64,000 nucleotides of DNA from Paraburkholderia caribensis (GCF_002902945.1 NZ_CP026102.1:1860001-1924000); one strand, 5' to 3'; shown: positions 25,387 through 33,535, counted from the stretch's first letter. Program-made: numbers and translations. The notes: a model not told the origin generated them from the sequence alone.

Positions 25387-25707
25387 GTGGACATCGGTAT
25401 GGACATCATCTATCTCGGCTTCAGCGGATCGGACTCGCTGGAAGCGGAAGCCGCCGCACAACTCATCCGGCTCGAACGCTACGCGGCGAAAGTATTCGGT
25501 TGCAAGCTCGCGATCGGTTTGACGCGAACCGACCGTGGAGATATCCGATACGACGTCAGCCTTGATGTCTTGATGGCCGAAGACAGTGCAACGCTCATCG
25601 GGCATGGGCAGAACGAAAGTATCGAACTTGCGATCGGCAGTGCATTCGATGCTGCAGAACGTGCGCTGCAAATCGAGGTCTTCAAGGCGCGAGGACGGTT
25701 ACGTTGA
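25387..25707 (+). CDS. HPF/RaiA-like ribosome-associated protein
   Basis: A protein of about 106 residues. The sequence IIYLGFSGSDSLEAEAAAQLIRLERYAAKVFGCKLAIGL, then D-I-R-Y-D-V-S-L-D-V-L-M, and the end AIGSAFDAAERALQIEV match the beta-alpha-beta-beta-beta-alpha pattern of S30AE (hibernation factor) proteins, where the last helix reads A-F-D-x-A-x-R-Q-L. Such proteins silence ribosomes in stress. The family's Lys/Arg-rich helix is weaker than usual, so the assignment is tentative. The GTG at 25387 has AAGGA upstream; the ATG at 25399 is an alternative. A FNR-like box lies 84 bases upstream. Confidence 0.68.
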   Translation: MDIGMDIIYLGFSGSDSLEAEAAAQLIRLERYAAKVFGCKLAIGLTRTDRGDIRYDVSLDVLMAEDSATLIGHGQNESIELAIGSAFDAAERALQIEVFKARGRLR

Positions 25708-25914
25708 GTTGGCAACGCGGTTTAACTTTCCCGCCGCTACGCGTCGAGGCGCGACCACCAGCCGACCGGCTTCGCCGGAACGGGTGCCGCGCCCGGTAAC
25801 GTCAAGTCCAATTCTCGCTCAATGCAAAGACCTTTACCCGCAAAGGCAGCTTCGTTCCGTCCGAAAAAACCATACGGGCGTCGCGATTTCTTCCGCATGC
25901 GGGCCATTCCCGGA

Positions 25915-25928
25915 TTGATTTGCGTCAA
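25915..25928 (+). promoter_or_regulatory. FNR/FixK-like box, TTGATTTGCGTCAA
   Basis: A full match. TAACCT lies exactly 21 nt downstream, giving a leader of about 130 nt before the UbiB-type gene. Confidence 0.6.
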
Positions 25929-26094
25929 GCTGGCAGGAAAGCGGGGCGCTAACCTTTTTGGAATGACCGAAAGCCGGACCGCCCGTCACTCAGGCCCACG
26001 AGCCAACCGTGGATTTTGATTCGAAACGGGCGCCGTGCAGACCGGTTGACGAGGGACCTGAACGAGCGGCGTCCCGCATTAGAGGAGAAAACGA

Positions 26095-27795
26095 ATGTGT
26101 TCCGCCGCCCGTTCAGATCCCCATAACGTGGCGATTGGAGGTTCCACGCCGGCCAGGCTGCCGCGACTTATGCAGATTATGCAGATAGTCGCGAGCACAG
26201 GATGGGCGCACTATGTCGAGCGCTTGCAGTTCGGTCGGGACGCTGTTGGAGCGGCGAGCACCGTTTCGGGACCCAGCGACTGCGACGCCAGACGTTTTCG
26301 TGAAATGCTTACACAGCTCGGCCCGGCGTTCATCAAGTTCGGGCAACTTCTCAGCTTGCGGCGTGACCTGTTACCCGAGGCATGGATTGTCGAGTTGCAG
26401 GCGCTCCAGGACAACGTCGCTCCGTTTCCTGGGGCGCACGCCCGCTCCATCATCGAGCGCGAACTCGCAAAGCCCGTCCATGAACTGTTTTCCACATTCG
26501 ACGAGAAGCCGCTTGCCGCCGCATCAATCGGGCAGGTCCACGCAGCATACCTCAATGACGGAACAAGCGTCGTGGTCAAGGTGCAGCGCCCGGGGATCGA
26601 AGCCGTCATTCGCGCGGACATCGCGATCATGCGCTTTCTGGCCCGTCGGCTCGAGCAGCTGATTTCGGAAAGCCGCCGGTTTGGGCCGATGGACCTGGTC
26701 GAGGAGTTTGCCCGAACCATCAATGACGAACTGGACTATGAGACGGAAGGACGTCATGGCGACCGCCTGCGAGAGAACTTCAAGGACGACCCTAGCGTTT
26801 TTATTCCGCGTATCCACTGGGATCTCACCAGTCGCGTTGTCTTGACCATGGAGCGAAATGCCGGTCACAAGCTAGCCGATCAGCCATTACCAGACCGCCC
26901 GGAACGGCAACGTCTTTCGGCAAAGCTCATGAAAACATTCCTGAAACAGATTTTCGAGCATGGCTTCTTTCACGGGGATCCACACCCAGGCAACGTATTT
27001 GTCCGCTCAGATGGGCGACTGTGCTTTCACGATTTTGGCATCATGGGCGAGCTATCCGGTCCCGATCAGGAAGCCCTTGCGCAACTTATTCTGGCGATCA
27101 GTTCGGCTGACGTTGCATGGATGGTAGACGCCTACTTTGCAATGGGCGTTGTCGCCGTGGAAATTGACCGGACCGCTTTCACCCACGATGTATCGGATGC
27201 CTTAAAGGCATACTATCTGGCGGCAGGGAAAGGCTATTCCTTCAGCGAGATTGCACGTCAGTTCGGGCGACTCAGCCAGCGGCACCATATCCGCCTGCCA
27301 CGGCAGTTTCTGCTGGTTGCAAAGGCATTCATGCTCGTGGAGTCGCAAGCGCTCGCGGTCGATCCGGATTTTAACGCGGTGATTTGCCTGCATGACTACG
27401 CCCCCCGGCTGCTCGCCCGCAGAATGTTGCATGGCCTGCTCCCCAAGCATGAGCTCGAACGTGCTTTCCGCGTTCTCCGTGCGCTGCAACGCACCGCCGT
27501 TAGTTTTCCCGACATCCTGAACCGGACGATAGACATACTGAGCAGCGGCAAGGCCACGATTCATGTCGAACATGATCGGTTGCAAACCCTGGAAAAGCAC
27601 CTTGATCGTGCCAGCAATCGGCTCAGCCTGAGCTTGATCATAGCCAGCGTGGTGATAGGGTCGTCCATCGTGACGACATTCCATAGCGGTCCCCGCTATG
27701 CAGGCATTTCGTTGCTGGGGCTGGGGGGCTTCGTCGTTGCCGCGGCAATGGGCCTTGCATGGGCCGTTGCCATTCTGCGATCCGGACGTTTCTGA
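26095..27795 (+). CDS. AarF/UbiB-family atypical kinase
   Basis: A 566-residue member of the ABC1/UbiB protein-kinase-like family. The KxGQ region is FIKFGQLLSLRRDLLP; the Ala-rich nucleotide loop is AAASIGQVHAA; the ATP lysine is in VVVKVQRPGIE; the catalytic and metal motifs are HGDPHPGNVFV and HDFGIMG. Two hydrophobic helices close the protein (about residues 515-535 and 545-562), as in UbiB. UbiB supports ubiquinone synthesis. This copy is probably a second one tied to the stress island, since it follows a FNR-like box. GGAGA precedes the ATG at 26095. Confidence 0.9.
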   Translation: MCSAARSDPHNVAIGGSTPARLPRLMQIMQIVASTGWAHYVERLQFGRDAVGAASTVSGPSDCDARRFREMLTQLGPAFIKFGQLLSLRRDLLPEAWIVELQALQDNVAPFPGAHARSIIERELAKPVHELFSTFDEKPLAAASIGQVHAAYLNDGTSVVVKVQRPGIEAVIRADIAIMRFLARRLEQLISESRRFGPMDLVEEFARTINDELDYETEGRHGDRLRENFKDDPSVFIPRIHWDLTSRVVLTMERNAGHKLADQPLPDRPERQRLSAKLMKTFLKQIFEHGFFHGDPHPGNVFVRSDGRLCFHDFGIMGELSGPDQEALAQLILAISSADVAWMVDAYFAMGVVAVEIDRTAFTHDVSDALKAYYLAAGKGYSFSEIARQFGRLSQRHHIRLPRQFLLVAKAFMLVESQALAVDPDFNAVICLHDYAPRLLARRMLHGLLPKHELERAFRVLRALQRTAVSFPDILNRTIDILSSGKATIHVEHDRLQTLEKHLDRASNRLSLSLIIASVVIGSSIVTTFHSGPRYAGISLLGLGGFVVAAAMGLAWAVAILRSGRF

Positions 27796-28147
27796 CCCGC
27801 AGGCGCGCGAAAAAAGTCGAGATATGCCGGGTTGTTCGGCCGACGCGGGCGCACACTGCCCCATAAGATCTCTGCCGACGTGGCGGAAGAGGACGAGCAG
27901 GCTAACCATGTCGCCTGCAGAGAGGCAACGAGTATTCTTGAACTGGAAGGGGCTGCGACCAGCACCACGCCGAGCACGACAGGCAACACACCGCTCTCGC
28001 CTGCCGACACCGTTTTCTAGCACTGTACTTCAGCTGAACGGAGCATGAATTGTCGGGAGATCGGCCGGACACGTCGACCTGATCAGGCTGCCGATACAGG
28101 CAAGCCTGAGCAGATCCTGCATATTCTTGTAAGCACCTGCCATTGCG
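27796..28147. other. 352-bp region without recognised gene
   Basis: The ends of the UbiB-type gene and of the small gene at 28148 converge. Open frames here are continuations of shadows of the UbiB gene. No terminator with a T-run is evident. Confidence 0.5.
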
Positions 28148-28438
28148 CTAAGAGCTTAAGCGCGACGATCGAGTCCGTGTTCTGCGGCCGCAGCCACTAT
28201 CGCCGTCAACGTCGACTCTTAATAAGGCTAATCGTCCGAGCAGACGCTCGATCTGCGCAGCGATAACATCGTCACATTCAGCACTAGCCAGCGCTGTTCT
28301 CAGGCGCGCTTTCCGATACGCCGGATCTTTGACGGGGCTGCGCACTGCAAAATACGCTCTGGTCTGTTCGAGCAACGAGATGGCAGCCTTGAGATGCGCA
28401 ACATCGCGCTCGAGTTCCCGATACGAAGATGAGGACAT
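28148..28438 (-). CDS. Small helical hypothetical protein
   Basis: A 96-residue protein. The opening SSSSYRELERDVAHLKAAISLLEQTRAYF is a clear amphipathic helix, followed by KDPAYRKARLRTALASAECDDVIAAQIERLLGRL, a second helix, and a basic, low-complexity tail. It may form a helical hairpin. GGAG lies six bases before the ATG at 28438; the frame extends to 28513 with no support. Function unknown. Confidence 0.55.
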   Translation of the reverse strand: MSSSSYRELERDVAHLKAAISLLEQTRAYFAVRSPVKDPAYRKARLRTALASAECDDVIAAQIERLLGRLALLRVDVDGDSGCGRRTRTRSSRLSS

Positions 28439-28822
28439 GGCGGCTCCGTGTAAGCAATGGTCTCCGGCTTCATACTGCCCGGCGATTTGTGGCAGGCATT
28501 TGACACCGATCAATTTGGACGTGCAAGACGGCCAGCACAGTCAAACTGTCTTCGGCCTTTCGTGCACGCGGTTCGCACGCAGATCATTTTGTGCTGCGGG
28601 GAAAGTATGGGCGACGTGACGGGGGCACCGACGGCATCCAGCTGCAGCCTGCATGGCACTGCCAAGTTTCATAGCCATACTCGTCGTACAGCCGGAATGC
28701 AGACCACGCAACTCCATATCACGTTATCACAAGACGGAGGAAAAATGCCTTTCGTGACTAACGCAGCTCTTCCTGCGTCCGTTCGAGATCATCTTCCTGC
28801 GCATGCACAGGACATTTACCGG
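28439..28822. other. Region without recognised gene
   Basis: A long plus-strand frame (28457-29278) crosses this stretch, but it is antisense to the lipoprotein at 28823 and to the adhesin remnant and shows no motif. I see nothing else. Confidence 0.45.
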
Positions 28823-29059
28823 TCAAACGCGGTCGATCCGGTCGATCGGCTGCACTACCTTGTCGCCGCAGATGCGTTGCGCTACCTTCATGCAGGTTGC
28901 CGCGCTCTCGAACAGTCCGTGGCACTCGGCCCGGTATGTCCTGAAGCCGTCGCTCGCGTCGACTGCATACGCGTTGAAGGTCGGGCCACTGCCTGCGGTG
29001 CAGCCGGTCACGGCAAGCACGGAGGTACAGAAAACGCTTGCGAAAAAGAGGCGGTTCAT
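28823..29059 (-). CDS. Small lipoprotein
   Basis: A 78-residue lipoprotein. The signal segment FFASVFCTSVLAVTGC ends in the lipobox V-T-G-C with the modified Cys at residue 20. The mature part contains Y-A-V-D-A-S-D-G-F-R-T-Y-R-A-E-C-H-G-L-F and a second half with S-A-A-T-C-M-K-V-A-Q-R-I-C-G-D, so three further cysteines could form disulfides. The family is known to me only as a Burkholderia lipoprotein of unknown function. GGAGTAG precedes the ATG at 29059. It lies just downstream of the adhesin remnant. Confidence 0.72.
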   Translation of the reverse strand: MNRLFFASVFCTSVLAVTGCTAGSGPTFNAYAVDASDGFRTYRAECHGLFESAATCMKVAQRICGDKVVQPIDRIDRV

Positions 29060-29135
29060 CAGCTACTCCATAGACTGTATTTGGCGGACCGTGCGGGATC
29101 GCGCGATTGCGGCGATTGCGGCACCCCCTCACGAC

Positions 29136-29890
29136 TTACCATTGCATTGCCGCGCCGACACCGGCCGTCGTGCCGCCCGGGCTCATGCCCACGCCGGCTT
29201 TCATTTTCAGGTTGTCCGTCAGGCATGCCGTACCGCCGATCGCGACTGCCTGATAACCCCGAAAACCCGCGGTACTGATACCGAGCGACAGCGTCTTGTC
29301 CTTGTCCACTTCCGGGATCATCGTCAGCGCAGTCGCTGCAGCGATGCCCGAATGCGCATTGCGCGCAGTGGAATTGATTCCGTTCTGCAGTTCACTCATC
29401 CGGGCATCAGTGTAGGCGTTTGCCTGGGAAAGCGCGGCGTTCAACGGTTCGACGTTGACCCCGTCGTTTGGCGCCGTGCCGGCTGCGACATTGATGACCT
29501 GCCGGGCCGACGCGACCGGGCCGACTGACACGACATTTGCACGGCCGCCGTCGTTACTGTCCACGCCAAGCGCCGTCGACCCGCTACGCGTCGATGTTGC
29601 CCCGGCTCCCACCGCCGTCGAACTGCTGCCCGATGTCGTTGAACGTTACCCACCGCCGAGCTGTTTTTGCCGGACGCTACGGCCCCCTGGCCGCCCGCAG
29701 ACGAATTCCATCTCCCGTTGATCGTAGAGTTCGGGCCGATCGCAACGCTATCGGTCCCTCCCCCCTGGCTGTCCGGTGCCGTCGAGTTCGCATGGAAGTA
29801 CTAGGTGCCCGGAGCGGTGCCGCCGCCGGTGACGGCGTCGACGAGATTCTGCACGGACGAATACGCGTTCCTCTCGCCAACACCAACGTG
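29136..29890 (-). pseudogene. Trimeric autotransporter adhesin (YadA-like) remnant
   Basis: The last 150 codons (29136-29612) are an intact YadA-type membrane anchor: a stalk with LNAALSQANAYTDARMSEL, then four beta strands with GISTAGFRGYQAVAIGGTAC and VGMSPGGTTAGVGAAMQW at the C-terminus. Upstream the head repeats are still readable (DSVAIGPNST, GAVASGKNSSAVGN, STAVGAGATSTRSGSTALG) but lie in different frames, with a TAG near 29804 and at least two frameshifts. No signal peptide remains. The gene is therefore a truncated, frameshifted relic of a surface adhesin. Confidence 0.75.
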
Positions 29891-30069
29891 CGAATGTCGA
29901 ATTGCTTATCTTTCTCGAGGTCTGCTGGGATTGCACTCTGTCAAGATCGAGACATCGACCTGAATTGATCGTTGAGCCTTACATAACCACCGGTTTCATT
30001 TGAACACTTGTGGATTTTCTACGAGGGATCAACGATCGACTGAGGTTTGAGATAACGAAACCTCAAGAG

Positions 30070-30747
30070 ATGTACATCGCCATGAAGCCCCATTTCAAGT
30101 TCATTGCCATTGCTATTCTGATTGCCGTCCCCTTCGCCACTACCAGCCAACATGTCTTCGCCGCTAGCCCGAATCAAGGGATTGTCATTAACGGGAAGGT
30201 GCAGGATTATGGTCCGCTCGCCGCACTGATCGGAACATGGAAAACAGTTCGAGATAGGGGGGAGGACGTCGCGCCGGGCCAGACCGGATCCCATGTCGGC
30301 CGAGGCGGCAAGGCGGTCTCGCCGTACTACGAGATCATCACCATTACCCCCAATATTCCTGACACCAACAACAGTGTCGAGCATTTGGTCTCGGTGCTTT
30401 ATCATCAGACGGTATACAGGACAACCAATCACCATCAATTTCATGATCAGATCGGCTATTTGACCTATGACAGGACGAACAACCTGATCTACGATACCTC
30501 CTGCGTTCCTCGTTCCGTTTGTTTCGTAGCGGAGGGCCGGCCTGGCAATACCATGACCTTAACAACAAAAAACCAGGGAGTTGCGCAAGCTCAGTATATG
30601 GTTCATAACGACTCCACGAAATCCGTCAAGATTTCGTTTTCCTTGTCGGGCGATACACTGAAATATAAATACGAGACGCACCTCTTCGTCTACGGCAAGC
30701 CGTTTGTCCACACCGACGAGGACACTCTCGAGAAAGTGAACAACTAA
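30070..30747 (+). CDS. Exported heme-binding-like beta-barrel protein
   Basis: A 225-residue protein with a signal peptide (F-K-F-I-A-I-A-I-L-I-A-V-P-F-A, cleavage near VFA-A). The mature part has Y-G-P-L-A-A-L-I-G-T-W-K-T, then PYYEIITITPNIPDTN, VLYHQTVYR and FHDQIGYLTYDRTNNLIYDT, and ends as a beta-rich chain. The G-T-W opening and the F-H-x-Q-x-G-Y-L motif resemble nitrobindin-like heme-binding barrels. Coordination residues are not certain. Base composition is lower in GC than that of the neighbours, which may indicate transfer. The ATG at 30082 is an alternative start. Confidence 0.7.
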   Translation: MYIAMKPHFKFIAIAILIAVPFATTSQHVFAASPNQGIVINGKVQDYGPLAALIGTWKTVRDRGEDVAPGQTGSHVGRGGKAVSPYYEIITITPNIPDTNNSVEHLVSVLYHQTVYRTTNHHQFHDQIGYLTYDRTNNLIYDTSCVPRSVCFVAEGRPGNTMTLTTKNQGVAQAQYMVHNDSTKSVKISFSLSGDTLKYKYETHLFVYGKPFVHTDEDTLEKVNN

Positions 30748-31043
30748 GCGCGGCTATGAATACGGCAGCCTTAGCGTGACTGGAAAAATTGGCGCCGCAT
30801 ATATCAGGAATCGCATCGAGGCGCATCGTATTCCTCATAAGGTCAGTGCGCTGCGCCATCGGGCATCCGCGGTAATACTGCCGGTCTCGATCCAAGGCGC
30901 CTCGAGCCCACGATCGCCCGGCTTTCGTTGCGGGTAATTAGTCGCTGCGTTAGCATGCTGTCGAATCTGCACTCCTCCCCGCTTGCCGCACAGGGGCCAT
31001 TTCTCCCTTTCGCAAGCGCAAAATGCATATCAAGGCACTTCGA

Positions 31044-31331
31044 ATGCCGTCGTCTGTGGACGACCGGTTTATCTGCGACATCGAGGGTAAATTTGTTCAC
31101 GTGGTACTGCGAAGAGGAGACGGCGTTTCTTGCCTTGCAGATCTGGATGGCTTCGACTCATTCGACGAGATCCGTGTTGCGACGCTGGGCGAGGCACGCG
31201 ATCCCGCGATGCAGTTATCGCATGCGCTGATGGATGCAAGCGACGGCGATGTAATCGTCCTGTATTGTCGGGTCGAATCCTTACGTTATCTGCTGCTGCA
31301 GTTTCTTGATCCGGGCAAAACCTATCACTAG
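31044..31331 (+). CDS. Hypothetical 95-residue protein
   Basis: The protein opens MPSSVDDRFICDIEGKFVHVVLRRGDGVS and ends SDGDVIVLYCRVESLRYLLLQFLDPGK. It appears to be a small alpha-beta protein without signal or membrane segment. AAGG lies nine bases before the ATG at 31044. The family is unknown to me and the call depends on the frame being coherent. Downstream, at 31521, begins the putative small RNA promoter. Confidence 0.45.
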   Translation: MPSSVDDRFICDIEGKFVHVVLRRGDGVSCLADLDGFDSFDEIRVATLGEARDPAMQLSHALMDASDGDVIVLYCRVESLRYLLLQFLDPGKTYH

Positions 31332-31520
31332 TTCGTTTTCGAACCGCCAGGCACCATGCCAAACCGACGGACGTGTTTGGCAGCCAACCCGGTCTTCGTA
31401 TCTGCACTTCTCTCTCGACGCACGGGTTCGGCCGACCTGCTTATGTAATTTCGCATTCCCATTTGCGACACCGGGGTCGGAGGTCGAGCAGCAAGCGAAC
31501 GCGCAACGGTGCGTGGCGGA

Positions 31521-31534
31521 CTGATTTGCATCAA
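31521..31534 (+). promoter_or_regulatory. FNR-like box, one mismatch, CTGATTTGCATCAA
   Basis: Only the first base deviates. CATCTT lies 22 nt downstream, so a class II promoter would start transcription at about 31569, the first base of the hairpin described in the next entry. Confidence 0.5.
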
Positions 31535-31568
31535 ACGTCCAATGCCACTGGACGGGCATCTTGATCAT

Positions 31569-31641
31569 CCGGGAAGTTTATGCCCCCACTTCCCGGCGCG
31601 TGGTTGTTGCGGCCTGCCGATATTGCCGGCAGGCTTTTTTT
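31569..31641 (+). ncRNA. Candidate FNR-controlled small RNA with C-rich loop
   Basis: No protein gene covers this intergenic stretch. It contains two consecutive hairpins. The first is CCGGGAAG (31569-31576) paired with CTTCCCGG (31589-31596), with a 12-nt loop containing GCCCCCA. The second is GCCTGCCG (31612-31619) paired with CGGCAGGC (31627-31634), followed at once by seven T, a textbook intrinsic terminator. A FNR-like box is centred about 41 bp before the first hairpin. The result would be a 73-nt RNA whose exposed C-rich loop could bind G-rich ribosome binding sites, like FNR-activated small RNAs of enterobacteria. This is inference from structure only. Confidence 0.55.
31612..31641 (+). 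terminator. Intrinsic terminator
   Basis: A perfect 8-bp GC-rich stem with a 7-nt loop followed by seven T. It would end the candidate small RNA or, if read through from further upstream, the gene at 31044. Confidence 0.75.
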
Positions 31642-31741
31642 ACGTCGGCACGCGGTCTGCGCATTTCAGGCGGAACGGCAGGGACCTGATACCAGTGCGT
31701 CCACCGTTGCAGCCTCACAATCCATTCAGCGGGAATTCGCT

Positions 31742-32587
31742 TCAACGGAGCAGAGCACAAACAATCGGGCTACTTCGTTGGAATGTCCGTTCGGTTCGCG
31801 GCCATGAGCAGTCCTTCGCGCTCCATCCGCGAACGCCCGCTGACGAATGACGAACCGCCATTCGGAAAGGCGGCTCGGCTTCGTGCCACTCCGCCGACGA
31901 TGATTTCCGTTCGAGCGATCCCGTCCTGCGGTTCTCGCCAGGACGCTCGACCGCCATATGCTGAAAAGCCTGCCGCCGGACCAACTCGTCGCGTCCTGAA
32001 ATCCTGCGCCGCTGTTGGACAGACGCACCGTAAGCGCGGTTTCGATGGCGTCCGGGCGTGGCTACAAATTCCTTGATCCCGGCAAATTCGATGAACTGGG
32101 CAGAATCGTCGTGCAGCGGATCGATGACCACGCTCGTCCAGAACTGGCCACCGTCCCTGCGCACCCGCCAGCCTTCGTCCTCGAATTTACCTTCGTCAAG
32201 GGCAGCTCGCAGGGCAAGCGCCGGACGACCGGCAATCTGTTCACATTCCGGGCAAAAAATGGAGAAGTGCTGACCGATGATCCCGCTTGCTGCGTATCCA
32301 TTGAAGTGTTGCGCCCCGGCATTCCAGGTTCCGATGAAGCCCGCTGGATCAAGCATCAGGATGGCGTAGTCCCTCACGCCCGCGACGAGGAGCTGGAGAG
32401 AGGCTCCCCGGAACGGTCTTCGGGGCGAGGTATGGAATTCGTCATGGTTTTGTAGGGTAACGTCCTCTCGGCTGTTCGTCACCGCGCTGTCAGCGACTAT
32501 CGTTTGGCCCTCGTGCGAGTAGGAGCCGCGCCAGAACCCATCGGGTGATTGCCGGGGGACGATCGGCTCCGGGACGAAGCCAGTCAC
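31742..32587 (-). CDS. PAS-domain sensor fragment, probably truncated kinase
   Basis: Within a 281-residue frame, residues 66-165 are a good PAS domain: VRDYAILMLDPAGFIGTWNAG, G-Y-A-A-S-G-I-I-G-Q-H-F, EGWRVRRDGGQFWTSVVIDPL. This is the PAS type that normally precedes a hybrid histidine kinase. After about residue 170 (IEFAGIKEF) the sequence becomes Arg-rich and shows no coiled coil, H-box or ATPase domain in any frame. The gene is therefore likely a truncated or frameshifted sensor. The start is GTG at 32587 without a good ribosome binding site, and the true start could be internal. Confidence 0.55.
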   Translation of the reverse strand: MTGFVPEPIVPRQSPDGFWRGSYSHEGQTIVADSAVTNSREDVTLQNHDEFHTSPRRPFRGASLQLLVAGVRDYAILMLDPAGFIGTWNAGAQHFNGYAASGIIGQHFSIFCPECEQIAGRPALALRAALDEGKFEDEGWRVRRDGGQFWTSVVIDPLHDDSAQFIEFAGIKEFVATPGRHRNRAYGASVQQRRRISGRDELVRRQAFQHMAVERPGENRRTGSLERKSSSAEWHEAEPPFRMAVRHSSAGVRGWSAKDCSWPRTERTFQRSSPIVCALLR

Positions 32588-32763
32588 GAAAAGCGTTGAC
32601 AGACCCAGCCGCGCACTATATTGTGGATTTCGAAATATTCAAGAAGCTCGATTGCTGATCACCATTTTCCGCCTCATCTGCGCGGTACTCGTTGTCCTCT
32701 CTTCTTCCTTGAACTTTTTGTCGCTCCGCACTGGAGCTTTTATGTCTCATTTCAGGAATTCTC

Positions 32764-32967
32764 ATGGATACCGGTACCGTTAAATGGTTCAACGATAGCA
32801 AAGGCTTTGGCTTCATTACTCCTGATGCAGGTGGCGACGATCTTTTCGCCCACTTCTCGGAAATTCGGGGCGACGGCTTCAAGACGCTCGCAGAAAACCA
32901 GAAGGTCAGCTACGAGACCAAGCGTGGCCCGAAGGGTATGCAGGCCGCGAATATCTCGCCGCAGTAA
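32764..32967 (+). CDS. Cold-shock protein (CspA family)
   Basis: A 67-residue cold-shock domain: T-G-T-V-K-W-F-N-D-S, RNP1 as KGFGFITPD, RNP2 as LFAHF, and the end G-M-Q-A-A-N-I. It is an RNA chaperone. AGGAA lies upstream of the ATG at 32764 and the long AT-richer leader (from about 32590) is typical of cspA mRNAs. The gene ends with an intrinsic terminator. Unlike the copy at 12280 it has no FNR-like box. Confidence 0.94.
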   Translation: MDTGTVKWFNDSKGFGFITPDAGGDDLFAHFSEIRGDGFKTLAENQKVSYETKRGPKGMQAANISPQ

Positions 32968-32975
32968 CGTATTTT

Positions 32976-32997
32976 AAGGGCCGGGTTAGCGGCCCTT
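32976..32997 (+). terminator. Intrinsic terminator of the cold-shock gene
   Basis: AAGGGCCG and CGGCCCTT form an 8-bp stem around a GGTTAG loop nine bases after the stop codon, followed by a T-rich tail. Confidence 0.75.
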
Positions 32998-33160
32998 TGC
33001 TTTGTCAGCCTGACTAGCATCCTCGCGGAGCCATGCGCTCCCGATCTGATCGCCGCGTTTCGACGTGCGCATCATTTGTCATTTCGACACGATCCGTCTC
33101 GCCTCATTTTCCTTTTATTTTGCTAGTACGGCATTGATGTCGTGCGGCCGTTTATCGCGT

Positions 33161-33388
33161 ATGCAAAACAATAAAAATCTTCACCATTACAACGGTTACT
33201 CAGTCTCGCCGTCCGCACATCGGTTACCTGACGGCTGGTTCGCCGCCAATCTGCTGCTCACCAGAGACGCCGTGGACGTTGATTCGATTTCCTACACATT
33301 TGATGCACTCGACCATTTTGACAGCGAAATGCAGGCAGTCAGGCACGCGACATCATGGGCGCGCGAGTGGGTCGATAGTCGCGGTTAA
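33161..33388 (+). CDS. Small hypothetical protein
   Basis: A 75-residue protein: HHYNGYSVSPSAHRLPDGWFAANLLLTRD, then S-Y-T-F-D-A-L-D-H-F-D-S-E-M-Q-A-V-R-H-A and a final W-A-R-E-W-V-D. The N-G-Y-x-V-x-P start and the aromatic helix at the end are a recurrent small-protein pattern in Burkholderia, of unknown function. The start at 33161 has no clear ribosome binding site; an ATG at 33137 is possible. Confidence 0.6.
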   Translation: MQNNKNLHHYNGYSVSPSAHRLPDGWFAANLLLTRDAVDVDSISYTFDALDHFDSEMQAVRHATSWAREWVDSRG

Positions 33389-33535
33389 TTTGTCCCGCAA
33401 CGTCGGTCCGGAGAGCCGCGAAGATGTCGGGCTCGCGCCTCTTCTCTCGGAATTGCTACACAAACAGATCGCCAGCCTGGGCTGCCTGTTCTGCGTCGCG
33501 GTATTCCCAACAATCGCATCGCAAGGAGCACAGAG

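Noticed and set aside
27202..28023. A 273-codon minus-strand frame
   Set aside because: It lies mostly opposite the well-supported UbiB-type gene and has no recognisable domain.
28457..29278. A 273-codon plus-strand frame
   Set aside because: It is antisense to a clear lipoprotein gene with a good ribosome binding site and to the adhesin remnant, and it shows no motif.
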